A DNA stretch of 64,000 nucleotides from Paraburkholderia largidicola (GCF_013426895.1 NZ_AP023174.1:1240001-1304000); one strand, 5' to 3'. Shown: positions 39,517 to 49,258, counted from the stretch's first letter. The notes: a model not told the origin generated them from the letters alone. Translations and numbers: made by a program.

Positions 39517-39550
39517 AAAGAAAACGGCGCATGGGATTCTCCATGCGCCG
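39517..39550 (-). terminator. Terminator of the rhodanese gene
   Basis: On the minus strand CGGCGCATGG and CCATGCGCCG pair across a 6-nt loop and are followed by TTTTCTTTTGG. It lies about 50 bp beyond the stop. Confidence 0.85.
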
Positions 39551-39598
39551 CGTAACTCAGAAGCGTCAACTGCGCTTCTTATGTTTGTGTGAGATTCA

Positions 39599-40063
39599 TC
39601 AAGCGCCAATCCACGGCAGTCCGCGGAAACACCACCCCGATACCGTCTTCCGATGCCCCTGGCCATCCTTGTCGCCTTCGAAGCCTTCCAGCAGATCCAG
39701 CGCCTTCGTGAAGCCGGCCTGCGTCGCGGCGATGGCGGCCAGCTTCGAGCGCGCGGCGCTGCGGCACAGCAGCAGCACGGGCGTGTCGGGTGTCGCGACC
39801 TGACGCAGCTGATCGATGAATTCGGCATTCGGCACGCCGCCCGGATAGCGCGTCCATTCGACATGCGCATACTGACCGTCGCCGACGACGGGGCGGCCGA
39901 CCCAATCCAGTTCGGCGCGCGTGCGCACATCGACGAGACGGGTGCGCGGGTCGAGTTGCAGAAGCTCGAATGCCTCGGCAGGCGTGACGGCGCCCGCGTA
40001 CGGGAGTTGGTTGTCGACACGGCGCTTTTCAGCCTGGCTGTACAACTGTTCGAGCGTACTCAT
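39599..40063 (-). CDS. Single-domain rhodanese-like protein
   Basis: The 154-residue protein has one rhodanese domain: RLVDVRTRAELDWVG, and the active-site loop LLLCRSAARSKLAA with the catalytic Cys. Such single-domain sulfurtransferases move sulfane sulfur. The tail EGDKDGQGHRKTVSGWCFRG, ending GLPWIGA, is the family's usual C-terminus (compare the GWxxxGLPW ending of many Burkholderia homologs). The start MSTLEQLYSQAEKR is set by AAGGAG 11 nt upstream; longer frames read through non-coding sequence. Confidence 0.9.
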   Translation of the reverse strand: MSTLEQLYSQAEKRRVDNQLPYAGAVTPAEAFELLQLDPRTRLVDVRTRAELDWVGRPVVGDGQYAHVEWTRYPGGVPNAEFIDQLRQVATPDTPVLLLCRSAARSKLAAIAATQAGFTKALDLLEGFEGDKDGQGHRKTVSGWCFRGLPWIGA

Positions 40064-40163
40064 GACAGCAAATCTCCTTGGGCCAAAAAAACATTCTAGC
40101 AAGCTGTCGAAGTCGCGCGCGCCGCGGCGCTGCGCGCAGCGCAAATTCGAGGATCAACGGGAG

Positions 40164-40250
40164 TGCTTGGTTTTGGTGCAAAATGGTCTCAATGCACCAA
40201 AATGGAATGTTAAGCGGGCGCAGACTATGAGCGCGCACGATCATGGTGCA
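40164..40250 (+). promoter_or_regulatory. NtrC-binding enhancer cluster upstream of glnA
   Basis: Three 17-bp sites fit TGCACC-N5-GGTGCA in at least one half: TGCTTGGTTTTGGTGCA (40164-40180), TGCACCAAAATGGAATG (40193-40209) and CGCACGATCATGGTGCA (40234-40250). The strong inner halves of the first two also form an exact 10-bp inverted repeat, TTTTGGTGCA/TGCACCAAAA. They lie 110 to 200 bp upstream of the sigma-54 promoter, the normal enhancer position. Confidence 0.8.
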
Positions 40251-40359
40251 GACGCATCACGCTGCCTCAGGGGATTCCCGCAAACGGTGTACGCAAATTC
40301 CCTGCGAAGGCGCGTCGGCATTGGGGCTGCAACGCGTTGGCGCACCCGGAACGAAAACA

Positions 40360-40375
40360 TGGCATGGAAGCTGCT
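40360..40375 (+). promoter_or_regulatory. Sigma-54 promoter of glnA
   Basis: TGGCATGGAAGCTGCT matches TGGCAC-N5-TTGC with GG (-24) and GC (-12) exactly spaced. It ends about 141 bp before the glnA start, downstream of the NtrC sites. Confidence 0.8.
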
Positions 40376-40516
40376 TTATTGGTGCCGATCAGATTGGCCC
40401 GATGCCAGCAGCAGATTTCCGCGGCTGCCGCTATCCCAGGGGTGGACGCATCGAGGCTGGTCAGCTAGATTGGGCGGCGGCTGAACCCGCCGAATTCGTT
40501 AATCAGGAGATAGGTT

Positions 40517-41932
40517 ATGAGTAAATCCGTGGCCGACGTCATGCAGCTCGTCAAGGACGAGGACGTCAAGTTTGTCGACTTCCGTTTCACCGACACGCGC
40601 GGCAAGGAGCAACACGTTTCGGTGCCGGTGTCGGCATTCGACGAAGACAAATTCGAAAGCGGCCATGCGTTTGACGGTTCCTCGATTGCTGGCTGGAAGG
40701 GCATCGAAGCGTCGGACATGCTGCTCGTGCCGGACGCCGACACTGCCTTCATCGACCCGTTCTACGAAGAGTCGACCCTGGTTCTGACCTGCGACGTCGT
40801 CGAACCGGCTGACGGCAAGGGCTATGAACGCGATCCGCGCTCGCTGGCAAAGCGCGCCGAAGCATACCTGAAGAGCACGGGTCTGGGCGACACGGCCTTC
40901 TTCGGTCCGGAACCCGAATTCTTCATTTTCGACTCGGTCCAGTGGAGCGCCGACCAGTCGGGCTGCTTCGTCAAGATCGGCTCGGAAGAAGCACCGTGGT
41001 CGTCGGGCAAGGAATTCGAAGGCGGCAACACGGGTCACCGTCCGGGCACGAAGGGCGGCTACTTCCCGGTCGCACCGGTCGACACGTTCCAGGACATCCG
41101 CTCGGAAATGTGTCTGCTGCTCGAACAGATCGGCATCCCCGTTGAAGTTCACCACCACGAAGTGGCAGGTCAAGGCCAGAACGAAATCGGCACGAAGTTC
41201 TCGACGCTGGTTCAACGCGCTGACTGGACGCAACAGCTGAAGTACATCGTTCACAACGTCGCGCACACGTACGGCAAGACGGCGACGTTCATGCCGAAGC
41301 CTGTCGTCGGCGACAACGGTTCGGGCATGCACGTTCACCAGTCGATCTGGAAGGACGGCCAGAACATGTTCGCGGGCAACGGCTACGCTGGCCTGTCGGA
41401 ATTCGCACTGTTCTACATCGGCGGCATCATCAAGCACGCTCGCGCGCTGAACGCGATCACGAACCCGGGTACGAACTCGTACAAGCGTCTCGTGCCGCAC
41501 TTCGAAGCGCCTGTGAAGCTGGCTTACTCGGCACGTAACCGTTCGGCATCGATCCGTATTCCGCACGTTGCAAACCCGAAGGGCCGTCGTATCGAAACGC
41601 GCTTCCCGGATCCGCTCGCGAATCCGTACCTGTGCTTCTCGGCACTGATGATGGCGGGTCTGGACGGCGTGCAGAACAAGATCCATCCGGGCGAAGCTGC
41701 CGACAAGAACCTGTACGACCTGCCGCCGGAAGAGGATGCAAAGATCCCGACCGTGTGTGCCGGCCTCGACCAGGCGCTGGAAGCACTCGACGCAGACCGT
41801 GAGTTCCTGACGCGCGGTGGTGTGTTCACCGACGGCATGATCGACGCGTACCTCGAACTGAAGGAAACCGAGCTGCAACGCGTGCGTATGACCACGCACC
41901 CGGTCGAATTCGAACTGTACTACTCGCTGTAA
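40517..41932 (+). CDS. glnA: Glutamine synthetase type I
   Basis: The 471-residue enzyme makes glutamine from glutamate and ammonia in the cytoplasm. Recognisable blocks are [43 protein letters not shown] [34 protein letters not shown] and the adenylylation loop NLYDLPPEE with Tyr400 (E. coli Tyr397). It is therefore likely controlled by GlnE adenylylation in addition to NtrC. The upstream region has NtrC sites and a sigma-54 promoter, and the ribosome site is AGGAG. The sensor and regulator genes follow downstream past a terminator. Confidence 0.98.
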   Translation: MSKSVADVMQLVKDEDVKFVDFRFTDTRGKEQHVSVPVSAFDEDKFESGHAFDGSSIAGWKGIEASDMLLVPDADTAFIDPFYEESTLVLTCDVVEPADGKGYERDPRSLAKRAEAYLKSTGLGDTAFFGPEPEFFIFDSVQWSADQSGCFVKIGSEEAPWSSGKEFEGGNTGHRPGTKGGYFPVAPVDTFQDIRSEMCLLLEQIGIPVEVHHHEVAGQGQNEIGTKFSTLVQRADWTQQLKYIVHNVAHTYGKTATFMPKPVVGDNGSGMHVHQSIWKDGQNMFAGNGYAGLSEFALFYIGGIIKHARALNAITNPGTNSYKRLVPHFEAPVKLAYSARNRSASIRIPHVANPKGRRIETRFPDPLANPYLCFSALMMAGLDGVQNKIHPGEAADKNLYDLPPEEDAKIPTVCAGLDQALEALDADREFLTRGGVFTDGMIDAYLELKETELQRVRMTTHPVEFELYYSL

Positions 41933-42005
41933 TCGCTCCAGGTGGCGCTGCGCTTCGTTCGCGAGATGCGGCGAAGCGTACGCCCCGACGCTGCGATCGG
42001 TCACG

Positions 42006-42032
42006 AAGGGACGGCGGCGCCGTCCCTTTTTC
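42006..42032 (+). terminator. Terminator between glnA and glnL
   Basis: GGGACGGC and GCCGTCCC pair over a GGC loop and are followed by TTTTT. It lies 74 bp after the glnA stop, so most transcripts should end here, with ntrBC expressed by readthrough or from their own promoter. Confidence 0.88.
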
Positions 42033-42200
42033 GTTGGATCGAAAGCCGTGACGTTTTTGTTGCAGAACGGCTGCTGCAGCGTGTTGTTGATGTATTGAAC
42101 CGCGTGCGATGAAGCCCGCCTCACCATCTCCTGTCGACGGAGGTTGGCGCTCTGGCGCTGGCTCCCGTCCCATGCAAGGCTATCGAGACCCGACTGCAAG

Positions 42201-43343
42201 ATGGTATTGAAGAACCTGATCAAGGCCAGAAAAGGGCACACCGACGCATTGTCGGATGATGCGCAACTCGTCGAATCCGGTTTGCTGCCGGGCTTCGAGG
42301 CGCTGCCCACCGTCGTGCTCGTGCTCGACAAGCGGACGCTGCGTGTCGCGTTCGCGAATCCGTCGGCCGAGTCGATGCTCGAAATGTCGCGCCGGCAGCT
42401 CACGCAAATGGCCTGGCCCGACATCTTTACCAACGGCGAAGAACTGACGGCGACCATCGCCGCGATCGCCGCTCACCGTTTTCACGCGACGCATCTGGAT
42501 GCTGTGCTCGAACGCGCCGGCCACGAGCCGCTGCACGTGCATGCGATCGTCGGCTTCCTGGAGAGCGCGCAAGACTACGTGCTGCTCGAGCTGTTCGAGA
42601 ACGAGCGTCATCTGAGGTCGGATCGCGAAGAGCGCATTCACGATCTGACGGCCGTCAACAAGCAGCTGATCCGCAATCTCGCGCATGAGATCAAGAACCC
42701 GCTCGGCGGTATTCGCGGCGCGGCGCAACTGCTCGAATTCGAACTCGGCGCGCGCGAACGCGACGAGTTGCGCGAGTACACGCAGGTCGTCATCAAGGAA
42801 TCGGACCGGCTGCAGACGCTCGTCGACCGCCTGCTCGAACCGCATCGTCATCCGCATATCGTCGGCGACGTGAACATTCACGAAGTCTGCGAGCGTGTGC
42901 GTGCAGTGATACTCGCGGAGTTTCCGCGCGGCCTCACCATCGAACGCGACTACGACGTCAGCGTGCCCGATCTGCGCGGCGACAAGGAGCAACTGATCCA
43001 GGCGCTGCTGAACATCGTGCGCAATGCGGCCGAAGCGCTGCGCGAACGCATCTCGCAAGGCGATGCGCGTATCGAGTTGCGTACGCGCGTCGCGCGCAAG
43101 ATCACGATCGCGAAACGACTTTGCAAGCTGGCACTGGACTTGCATATCGTCGACAACGGGCCCGGCATTCCCGAAGACATACGCGACCGCATCTTCTATC
43201 CGCTCGTATCGGGAAGGGAAGACGGCAGCGGTCTTGGCCTGACGCTCGCGCAGACTTTCGTGCAACAGCACGAAGGGATGATCGAAGTGGAGAGCCGTCC
43301 GGGTCACACCGAGTTTCAGATCCTGCTGCCGCTCGACTGCTGA
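42201..43343 (+). CDS. glnL: Nitrogen regulation sensor kinase NtrB (GlnL)
   Basis: The 380-residue soluble kinase phosphorylates NtrC under nitrogen limitation and is turned to phosphatase by PII. It has an N-terminal PAS domain (LPTVVLVLDKRTLRVAFANP), the phosphoacceptor in LIRNLAHEIKNPLGGIRGAA, N box ALLNIVRNAAEAL, and ATP-lid motifs VDNGPGI and GREDGSGLGLTLAQTFVQQH. Start MVLKNLIKARKG is preferred to 42144. The regulator gene starts 49 bp downstream. Confidence 0.95.
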   Translation: MVLKNLIKARKGHTDALSDDAQLVESGLLPGFEALPTVVLVLDKRTLRVAFANPSAESMLEMSRRQLTQMAWPDIFTNGEELTATIAAIAAHRFHATHLDAVLERAGHEPLHVHAIVGFLESAQDYVLLELFENERHLRSDREERIHDLTAVNKQLIRNLAHEIKNPLGGIRGAAQLLEFELGARERDELREYTQVVIKESDRLQTLVDRLLEPHRHPHIVGDVNIHEVCERVRAVILAEFPRGLTIERDYDVSVPDLRGDKEQLIQALLNIVRNAAEALRERISQGDARIELRTRVARKITIAKRLCKLALDLHIVDNGPGIPEDIRDRIFYPLVSGREDGSGLGLTLAQTFVQQHEGMIEVESRPGHTEFQILLPLDC

Positions 43344-43392
43344 TACTCGATTGGTCACACCACACGCAAGACAAGACTTCTGACGGACCTAT

Positions 43393-44907
43393 ATGAAGCC
43401 GATCTGGATAGTAGACGACGATCAATCGATCCGTTGGGTGCTCGAAAAAGCACTCGCACGCGAGAACTTCGCGACGCGCAGTTTCGCCAATGTGCGCGAA
43501 GCCGCGGGCGCACTGGAACACGACAGCCCGCAAGTGCTCGTCTCCGACATCAGGATGCCTGGCGGCTCCGGCCTCGAGCTGCTGCAGACCGTGCGCGACC
43601 GCGTGCCCGGTTTGCCCGTCATCATCATGACGGCGTTCTCGGATCTCGATAGCGCCGTGGCCGCGTTTCAGGGCGGCGCGTTTGAATACCTCGCCAAACC
43701 ATTCGACGTCGACAAGGCCGTCGAACTGATTCGTCGCGCCGTCGACGAAAGCATGCGCGGCGAGCACACGTGGGACGACCGCGTAGCCGAAGCACCCGAG
43801 ATGCTCGGTCAGGCGCCCGCGATGCAGGACATGTTCCGCGCGATCGGCCGTCTGTCGCATTCGGCCGCGACCGTGCTCATTACGGGCGAATCAGGCACCG
43901 GTAAGGAACTTGTAGCCCGCGCCTTGCACCGACATAGCCCACGCGCGAACGGTCCGTTCATCGCGTTGAACACGGCGGCGATTCCGAAAGATCTGCTGGA
44001 ATCCGAACTGTTTGGTCACGAGCGCGGCGCGTTCACGGGCGCGCAGGCGATGCGCCAGGGCCGTTTCGAGCAGGCTGAGAACGGCACGCTGTTTCTCGAT
44101 GAAATCGGCGATATGCCGTTCGACTTGCAGACGCGTCTGTTGCGTGTGTTGTCGGATGGTCAGTTCTATCGTGTCGGCGGACATAACCCGCTGCGCGCGA
44201 ATGTGCGCGTGATCGCCGCGACACATCAGAATCTCGAATCGCGCGTGCGGCAAGGGCTGTTCCGCGAGGACTTGTATCACCGGCTGAATGTGATCCGTCT
44301 GCGCTTGCCGGCGCTGCGTGAACGTAGCGAGGACATTCCGCTGCTGACGCGCCACTTCCTGCAGAAGAGCGCGCGTGATCTCGGCGTCGAGCCGAAGCGC
44401 GTGTCGGAAGAGGCGCTTGCGTATATGACGTCGCTGCCGTTTCCTGGCAACGTGCGCCAGCTAGAAAACCTCGCGAACTGGCTGACCGTGATGGCGCCTG
44501 CGCAGACGATCGAGATCAAGGATTTGCCGCCCGATCTCGTATCGACACAACAGGCCGGCGCGGAATTCACGAGCGCAGCTGGCTCGCTGCCGATCGACGG
44601 CGTCGCGGCCAACGGCGGCGTCGCGAACGGCGTGGCGCCGATCACGGGTGCGCCGGTCGCGGCAGGCGGCGTGGCGATTCCGTCGCCTGTCGCCGCGTGG
44701 GAGAGCGGGCTGCGCACGGAAGTCGCGAAGCTGCTGCGCGAGAATGCCGCTGATGTGATGGACGAACTGTCGCGCCGTTTCGAAGCGGCCGTGATTCGCG
44801 AAGCACTCGACTTCACGCGCGGACGCAAGGTCGAAGCGGCCGAGCGGCTCGGCATTGGTCGCAATACGATCACGCGCAAGATTCAGGAGTTGAATCTCGA
44901 ACCCTAA
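43393..44907 (+). CDS. glnG: Nitrogen regulator NtrC (sigma-54 activator)
   Basis: The 504-residue activator has a receiver (DD at 8-9, Asp in [12 protein letters not shown]), a AAA+ domain with Walker [10 protein letters not shown] (about 164-172), the sigma-54-contacting GAFTGA motif (about 212-217), Walker [13 protein letters not shown], and a Fis-type C-terminal helix-turn-helix ([20 protein letters not shown]). An Ala/Gly-rich linker (about residues 395-435) separates the AAA+ and HTH domains and is longer than in enteric NtrC. It should activate glnA from the three sites at 40164-40250. Confidence 0.96.
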   Translation: MKPIWIVDDDQSIRWVLEKALARENFATRSFANVREAAGALEHDSPQVLVSDIRMPGGSGLELLQTVRDRVPGLPVIIMTAFSDLDSAVAAFQGGAFEYLAKPFDVDKAVELIRRAVDESMRGEHTWDDRVAEAPEMLGQAPAMQDMFRAIGRLSHSAATVLITGESGTGKELVARALHRHSPRANGPFIALNTAAIPKDLLESELFGHERGAFTGAQAMRQGRFEQAENGTLFLDEIGDMPFDLQTRLLRVLSDGQFYRVGGHNPLRANVRVIAATHQNLESRVRQGLFREDLYHRLNVIRLRLPALRERSEDIPLLTRHFLQKSARDLGVEPKRVSEEALAYMTSLPFPGNVRQLENLANWLTVMAPAQTIEIKDLPPDLVSTQQAGAEFTSAAGSLPIDGVAANGGVANGVAPITGAPVAAGGVAIPSPVAAWESGLRTEVAKLLRENAADVMDELSRRFEAAVIREALDFTRGRKVEAAERLGIGRNTITRKIQELNLEP

Positions 44908-44960
44908 GCGTCGACGCCTATAGGCGTTGCGCTGGTTCAAATGGAGCAACTGCGCGCGGT

Positions 44961-45011
44961 AAAACAAAAGCGGCTCGAAGGCGAATGCGCCATCGAGCCG
45001 CTTTTTCTTTT
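44961..45011. terminator. Bidirectional terminator between glnG and xthA
   Basis: AAAGCGGCTCGA and TCGAGCCGCTTT pair across a 14-nt loop, with A-rich flank on the left and TTTTTCTTTT on the right, so it serves both convergent genes. Confidence 0.9.
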
Positions 45012-45039
45012 GCGAACGCGCCTGTGCTGACGCAGCGAG

Positions 45040-45816
45040 TTACTCGGTAAGCGCGACGACAGGCGCGTGATCCGAAGGCTGATCCCACTTGCGCGGTGTC
45101 TTGTCGACGTCGCAATGTGTGCAACTCGCGGCGAGCGGCTTCGACAGCAGGATATGGTCGATGCGCAAGCCTGCATTGCGACGAAACGCGAGCATCCGAT
45201 AGTCCCACCACGTGAAGGTCTTCTCGGGCTGATCGAAGAGCCGGAACGAATCGACGAGACCGAGTTCGACGAGGCGATTGAACTGTGCGCGCTCTTCGGG
45301 CGACACGAGGTTCTGTCCTTCCCACGCCTTCGGATCATGCACGTCGCGGTCTTCGGGCGCGATGTTGTAGTCGCCGAGCAGGGCAAGCTTGGGATGCTGC
45401 GCGAGTTCGCTGGCAACCCAGTCGTGCAGCGCGTCGAGCCAGCGCAGCTTGTAGGCGAACTTGTCGGTGCCGGGCGCCTGGCCGTTCGGGAAGTAGGCGG
45501 AGATCACGCGCACGCCTTCGATGGTGGCTGCGATGACGCGCTGCTGCGGGTCTTCGAAACCCGGAATGTTGCGCATGATGCTGCCTTCGTCGACGCTCAT
45601 GCCGTCGCGCACGAGAATGCCGACGCCGTTATAGGTCTTCTGACCGGCGAACCAGCTGCGATAACCCTTTTCCTCGAGTTCGGCGCGCGGAAATTTTTCG
45701 TCGGGCAGTTTCAGTTCCTGAAGACACAGCACATCGGTCTGACTGAGTTCGAGCCAGTCGATCACATGCTGCTGACGAACCTTCAGTGAGTTCACATTCC
45801 ACGTGGCTAATTTCAT
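45040..45816 (-). CDS. xthA: Exodeoxyribonuclease III
   Basis: The 258-residue enzyme has the ExoIII/AP-endonuclease fold: MKLATWNVNSLKVRQQHVID (Asn7), CLQELKLPDEKFP (catalytic Glu34), LLGDYNIAPEDRDVHDP (Asp/Asn active site) and the C-terminal SDHAPVVALTE with catalytic Asp-His. It removes 3' blocks and cleaves abasic sites in base-excision repair. Its length fits the bacterial Xth family. Confidence 0.96.
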   Translation of the reverse strand: MKLATWNVNSLKVRQQHVIDWLELSQTDVLCLQELKLPDEKFPRAELEEKGYRSWFAGQKTYNGVGILVRDGMSVDEGSIMRNIPGFEDPQQRVIAATIEGVRVISAYFPNGQAPGTDKFAYKLRWLDALHDWVASELAQHPKLALLGDYNIAPEDRDVHDPKAWEGQNLVSPEERAQFNRLVELGLVDSFRLFDQPEKTFTWWDYRMLAFRRNAGLRIDHILLSKPLAASCTHCDVDKTPRKWDQPSDHAPVVALTE

Positions 45817-45999
45817 CGCTCGTTCTCGTTGTATCAGGTGCTGGATGGAATCTTACCGCGATCGGGCAGCGCCGCTCAGTACGCTTTCCTGCATAGGCAA
45901 AAAACACAGGAGAGACAAAAGCAAAAAGCCCGCAACGCTTGTGGCGAGGCGGGCTTGATAGCTTGCGGCCGTGTGGAGCAGGACACGCGCCTTTGAAAC

Positions 46000-46076
46000 T
46001 GGTTGCGGGGACAGGATTTGAACCTGTGACCTTCGGGTTATGAGCCCGACGAGCTGCCAGACTGCTCCACCCCGCG
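46000..46076 (-). tRNA. Initiator tRNA-Met (fMet, CAU)
   Basis: The 77-nt gene reads CGCGGGGTGGAGCAGTC ... CTCGTCGGGCTCATAACCCG ... TTCAAATCCTGTCCCCGCAACCA on the minus strand. The unpaired C1, the three G-C pairs of the anticodon stem (GGGCTCATAACCC) and the encoded CCA identify the initiator type. No other tRNA lies beside it. Confidence 0.95.
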
Positions 46077-46180
46077 TCAGAGAGGCGAATTGTACGGACA
46101 CCTTCGTCACGCGTCAAACATTTGATCGAAGTTTTTTAATCTTCTTTTACCAGGCGTTGGCGACGCGCTGTGTCATCGCG

Positions 46181-46882
46181 TCAACTGACGGCTTCGATCG
46201 CCCAGTCGACAGCGTGTTGCACATGCAGGGCGGTCGTATCGAACACGGGCAGAACGGAGTCTTCCTGCCGGATCAACAGCGTGATCTCCGTGCAGCCGAG
46301 AATGACGGCCTGTGCGCCACGCGCCTTCAGGTCTTCGATCACGTTTTGATAGATTTGCCGCGATGGCGACTCGATGATCCCGTGACACAGCTCGTCGTAG
46401 ATGATCCGATGTACTTGCGCGCGGCCCTCGTCATCGGGGATCAGCGTATCGAGACCGAAGCGATCGCGTAGCCGTCCCGCGTAGAAGCTTTGCTCCATCG
46501 TATAGCGTGTGCCGAGCAAGCCGACTCGCTCGATGCCCGCCGCGCGTAGCGCTTCGCCCGTCGGATCGGCGATATGCAGAAAGGGCACGGCGATCGCCGC
46601 TTCGATCGCTTCGTACACGCGGTGCATCGTGTTCGTCGCGAGCAGCACGATGTCGGCGCCGCCGCGCTCCAGTTGCTGCGCGGCATCCGCCATCTGCACG
46701 CCGAGCGCGTGCCAGTCGCCTGCGCGCTGGTTTGCTTCGACGGGCGCGAAGTCGACGGTCACCATCAGGCTGGGCGCATTGTGATGTCCGCCGCGACGCG
46801 CCTTCGCATAGCGGTTCAGCAGCCGGTAATACTCGGCCGACGATTCCCAACTCATCCCGCCGATCACACCTATCGTTTTCAT
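46181..46882 (-). CDS. ygeA: Broad-specificity amino-acid racemase (YgeA-like)
   Basis: The 233-residue protein starts MKTIGVIGGMSWESSAEYYR and matches YgeA throughout: LLATNTMHRVYEAIE (Thr in the first catalytic loop, as in YgeA), LLGTRYTMEQSFYAGRLRDR, and VILGCTEITLLI with the catalytic Cys. The Asp/Glu-racemase fold uses two acid-base residues; here, as in YgeA, one is Thr rather than Cys. It likely racemises non-acidic amino acids. A frame reaching 47611 overlaps the codA-like gene and is rejected. Confidence 0.9.
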   Translation of the reverse strand: MKTIGVIGGMSWESSAEYYRLLNRYAKARRGGHHNAPSLMVTVDFAPVEANQRAGDWHALGVQMADAAQQLERGGADIVLLATNTMHRVYEAIEAAIAVPFLHIADPTGEALRAAGIERVGLLGTRYTMEQSFYAGRLRDRFGLDTLIPDDEGRAQVHRIIYDELCHGIIESPSRQIYQNVIEDLKARGAQAVILGCTEITLLIRQEDSVLPVFDTTALHVQHAVDWAIEAVS

Positions 46883-47059
46883 TTCACTTCTTTGTCCGTG
46901 GTGCCGAAACGGTCGAGTATAGGCTGTGGCGTATGGCGGCGAACGGTACGGATCGCGCGCGGCCGGCCAGTACGGTACGGTCTTTTGTCCTATGCCATCA
47001 GGATGCTCCCCACACATTCTTTCCGCCGATAGAATCGTAGTCATGCAAAGGAGCCGCCC

Positions 47060-48349
47060 ATGGATCTGATCATCCGCAATGCCGTATTGCCGCGCAGTGC
47101 CCCGAAACAGAATGGCCCCGTCGATATCGGCATCGAAGGCGGGCGCATCGTCGCTGTCGAGCCGAAGCTGGCTGCCAGTGCACGTGAAGAGATCGACGCG
47201 CAAGGTGCGCTCGTCACGCCTCCGTTCATCGACGCGCACTTTCACATGGACGCGACGCTGTCGTATGGCCTGCCGCGCGTGAATGCGTCGGGCACCTTGC
47301 TCGAAGGCATTGCGCTGTGGGGCGAGCTGAAGCCGCATCTGACGCAGGAAGCGCTCGTCGAGCGCGCGCTGCAGTATTGCGATTGGGCCGTCGCGCGAGG
47401 TCTGCTCGCCATCCGCACGCATGTCGACGTATGCGACGAGCGGTTGCTCGCGGTGGAAGCGTTGCTCGAAGTGAAGCGCCGCGTCGCGCCTTATATGGAC
47501 CTGCAGCTGGTGGCGTTTCCGCAAGACGGGTTGCTGCGCAGCGCGGGCGCGTTCGACAATCTCAAGCGCGCCATTGCGATGGGTGTCGATGTGGTCGGCG
47601 GCATTCCGCATTTCGAACGGACGATGGCGGACGGTGCGGAGTCGGTACGGCTGCTATGCGAGTTCGCGGCAGAGAAGGGCTTGCGCGTCGACATGCATTG
47701 CGACGAATCGGATGATCCACTGTCGCGTCACATCGAAACGCTCGCAGCTCATACGCATCGGCTCGGCTTGCATGGACGCGTGACGGGCTCGCATCTGACA
47801 TCGATGCATTCGATGGACAACTACTACGTCAGCAAGCTGCTGCCGCTGATGCGCGAATCGGGCGTGGCGGCCATCGCGAATCCGCTGATCAACATCACGT
47901 TGCAAGGGCGCTCGGACACGTATCCGAAGCGGCGCGGCATGACGCGCGTGCCGGAGATGCTCGCGGCAGGGATCAACGTCGCGTTTGGGCACGACTGCGT
48001 GATGGACCCGTGGTATAGCCTCGGTTCCGGCGACATGCTCGAAGTCGCGCACATGGGACTGCATGTCGCGCAGATGACGGGCATCGACGCGATGCATGCG
48101 TGCTTCGATGCTGTCACGGTTAATCCGTCGCGTATTTTTGGGCTCGAACGTTACGGTATCGAACCGGGATGTGACGCGAATCTCGTCGTGCTCGACGCTC
48201 GTGATGCAGTCGAGGCGATACGTTTGCGCGCGGCGCGGCTGGCTGTCGTGAGTCGAGGGAAAGTGGTGAGCCGGGCGCCGTCGGCGCGGGCCATGTTGTC
48301 GCTGGAAGGGCGGCCTACCGAAGTGGACTTCAAGTTGCATCGCGGGTGA
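47060..48349 (+). CDS. codA: CodA-like amidohydrolase (cytosine deaminase family)
   Basis: The 429-residue metal-dependent deaminase resembles E. coli CodA along its length: PFIDAHFHMDATLSYGLP (HxH metal site), RTHVDVCDERLLAVEALLEV, GGIPHFERTMADG, MHCDESDDPLSRHIETLA, ANPLINITLQGRSDTYPKRR and FGHDCVMDPWYSLGSGDML. The metal Asp in FGHD is kept. The next residue, Asp314 in E. coli CodA, is Cys here. A change at that position alters pyrimidine specificity in E. coli, so the natural substrate (cytosine, isoguanine or another amino-heterocycle) is not certain. AAAGGAGCCGCC precedes the ATG. It is monocistronic, with repeat element 3 directly downstream. Confidence 0.9.
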   Translation: MDLIIRNAVLPRSAPKQNGPVDIGIEGGRIVAVEPKLAASAREEIDAQGALVTPPFIDAHFHMDATLSYGLPRVNASGTLLEGIALWGELKPHLTQEALVERALQYCDWAVARGLLAIRTHVDVCDERLLAVEALLEVKRRVAPYMDLQLVAFPQDGLLRSAGAFDNLKRAIAMGVDVVGGIPHFERTMADGAESVRLLCEFAAEKGLRVDMHCDESDDPLSRHIETLAAHTHRLGLHGRVTGSHLTSMHSMDNYYVSKLLPLMRESGVAAIANPLINITLQGRSDTYPKRRGMTRVPEMLAAGINVAFGHDCVMDPWYSLGSGDMLEVAHMGLHVAQMTGIDAMHACFDAVTVNPSRIFGLERYGIEPGCDANLVVLDARDAVEAIRLRAARLAVVSRGKVVSRAPSARAMLSLEGRPTEVDFKLHRG

Positions 48350-48391
48350 GTGGGTTTTGTCTGCGACGCTGGATGGTTTGCTTGTGTTTTC

Positions 48392-49047
48392 GCTGGCATC
48401 CGCGATTTGTTAGCGTGCTTCACGCATCGCCCCTGTGCGGGGCGGCACCTACTTTTCTTTGCCGCCGCAAAGAAAAGTAGGCAAAAGAAAGCGGCTCACA
48501 CCGCCAATCCTTGTTGCTGCCTGAGGGCCCCCACAGGTTCTTACGCTTCACACGGCAACCACGTGACCCACGTCCGTTGCCAGCGCTCTTGCAGTGCGCC
48601 TCACCCGCTTCACGCTCCCGCGGTCCAGCATGCCGTGCCAGATAGTCCACGGCCGCCCAGGTGGCAAACTGTGTGTAGGTTGCCGCGTCGTATAGCTTGG
48701 CGCTCTTACAGAGTGGGCCCGAGCGCTAACGGTCCGGAGTGAGGCGTGGAAAGTACTGCGGCCTACACACAGTGTGCCACCTGGGCCGCAGATGCCATTT
48801 GCTGCCGCTGGCCGTTGTACGGGTGCCTGAAGCGGGTGCGGCTTCCGTTTGAAGCGTTGGCAACGAGCACGGATCAGGGCACTGCCATGTGAAGGATGGG
48901 GACGTTGGGGGCCCGTGGATAAACACACGGGCTGGCGGTGTGAGCCGCTTTCTTTTGCCTACTTTTCTTTGCGGCGGCAAAGAAAAGTAGGTGCCGCCCC
49001 GCACAGGGGCAACGCCTGAAGCACGTAGGCAAATCGCGGATGCCAGC
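48392..49047. repeat. Palindromic intergenic element, copy 3 (656 bp)
   Basis: It has the same architecture as copies 1 and 2: GCTGGCATCCGCG outer arms, a hairpin CCTACTTTTCTTTGC/GCAAAGAAAAGTAGG in each arm, and inner arms AGGTGGCAAACTGTGTGTAGG (48659-48679) with their inverse at 48762-48782. Both pairs centre at about 48720. An outermost inverted pair, GTCTGCGACGCT at 48359-48370 and its inverse at 49069-49080, extends this copy to 48359-49080. It lies between the convergent codA-like and prlC genes. Confidence 0.92.
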
Positions 49048-49258
49048 GGTAAACCAGGCGGACCCTCCAGCGTCGCAGACAACCAGAAGTAGGTGCCGCC
49101 CCGCACAGGGGCGACGCGTGAAGCACGTAGGCAAATCGCGGATGCCAGCGGTAAACCAGGCGAACCCTCCAGCATCGCAGACAACCAGAAGTAGGCGCGC
49201 CCCGCACAGCGGCAACGCTAGCAAACCAGAAGCACACCGCGGATGCCATCGAAAGAGC
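48986..49258. repeat. 102-bp tandem repeat at the right end of element 3
   Basis: The unit AGTAGGTGCCGCCCCGCACA ... GCAAATCGCGGATGCCAGCG ... CGTCGCAGACAACC, which is the outer border of the palindromic element, is repeated. The GTAGG marker occurs about every 102 bp (49089 and 49191, and near 48988), with the third copy degenerate. The right arm has therefore been amplified about three times beyond the symmetric element. Confidence 0.9.

Noticed and set aside
46883..47611. Long N-terminal extension of the YgeA-like racemase
   Set aside because: It lies opposite the CodA-like gene and is an antisense artefact of GC-rich codon usage.
48986..49258. CRISPR array
   Set aside because: The 102-bp units repeat in full with no unique spacers between short repeats, and no cas gene is near.
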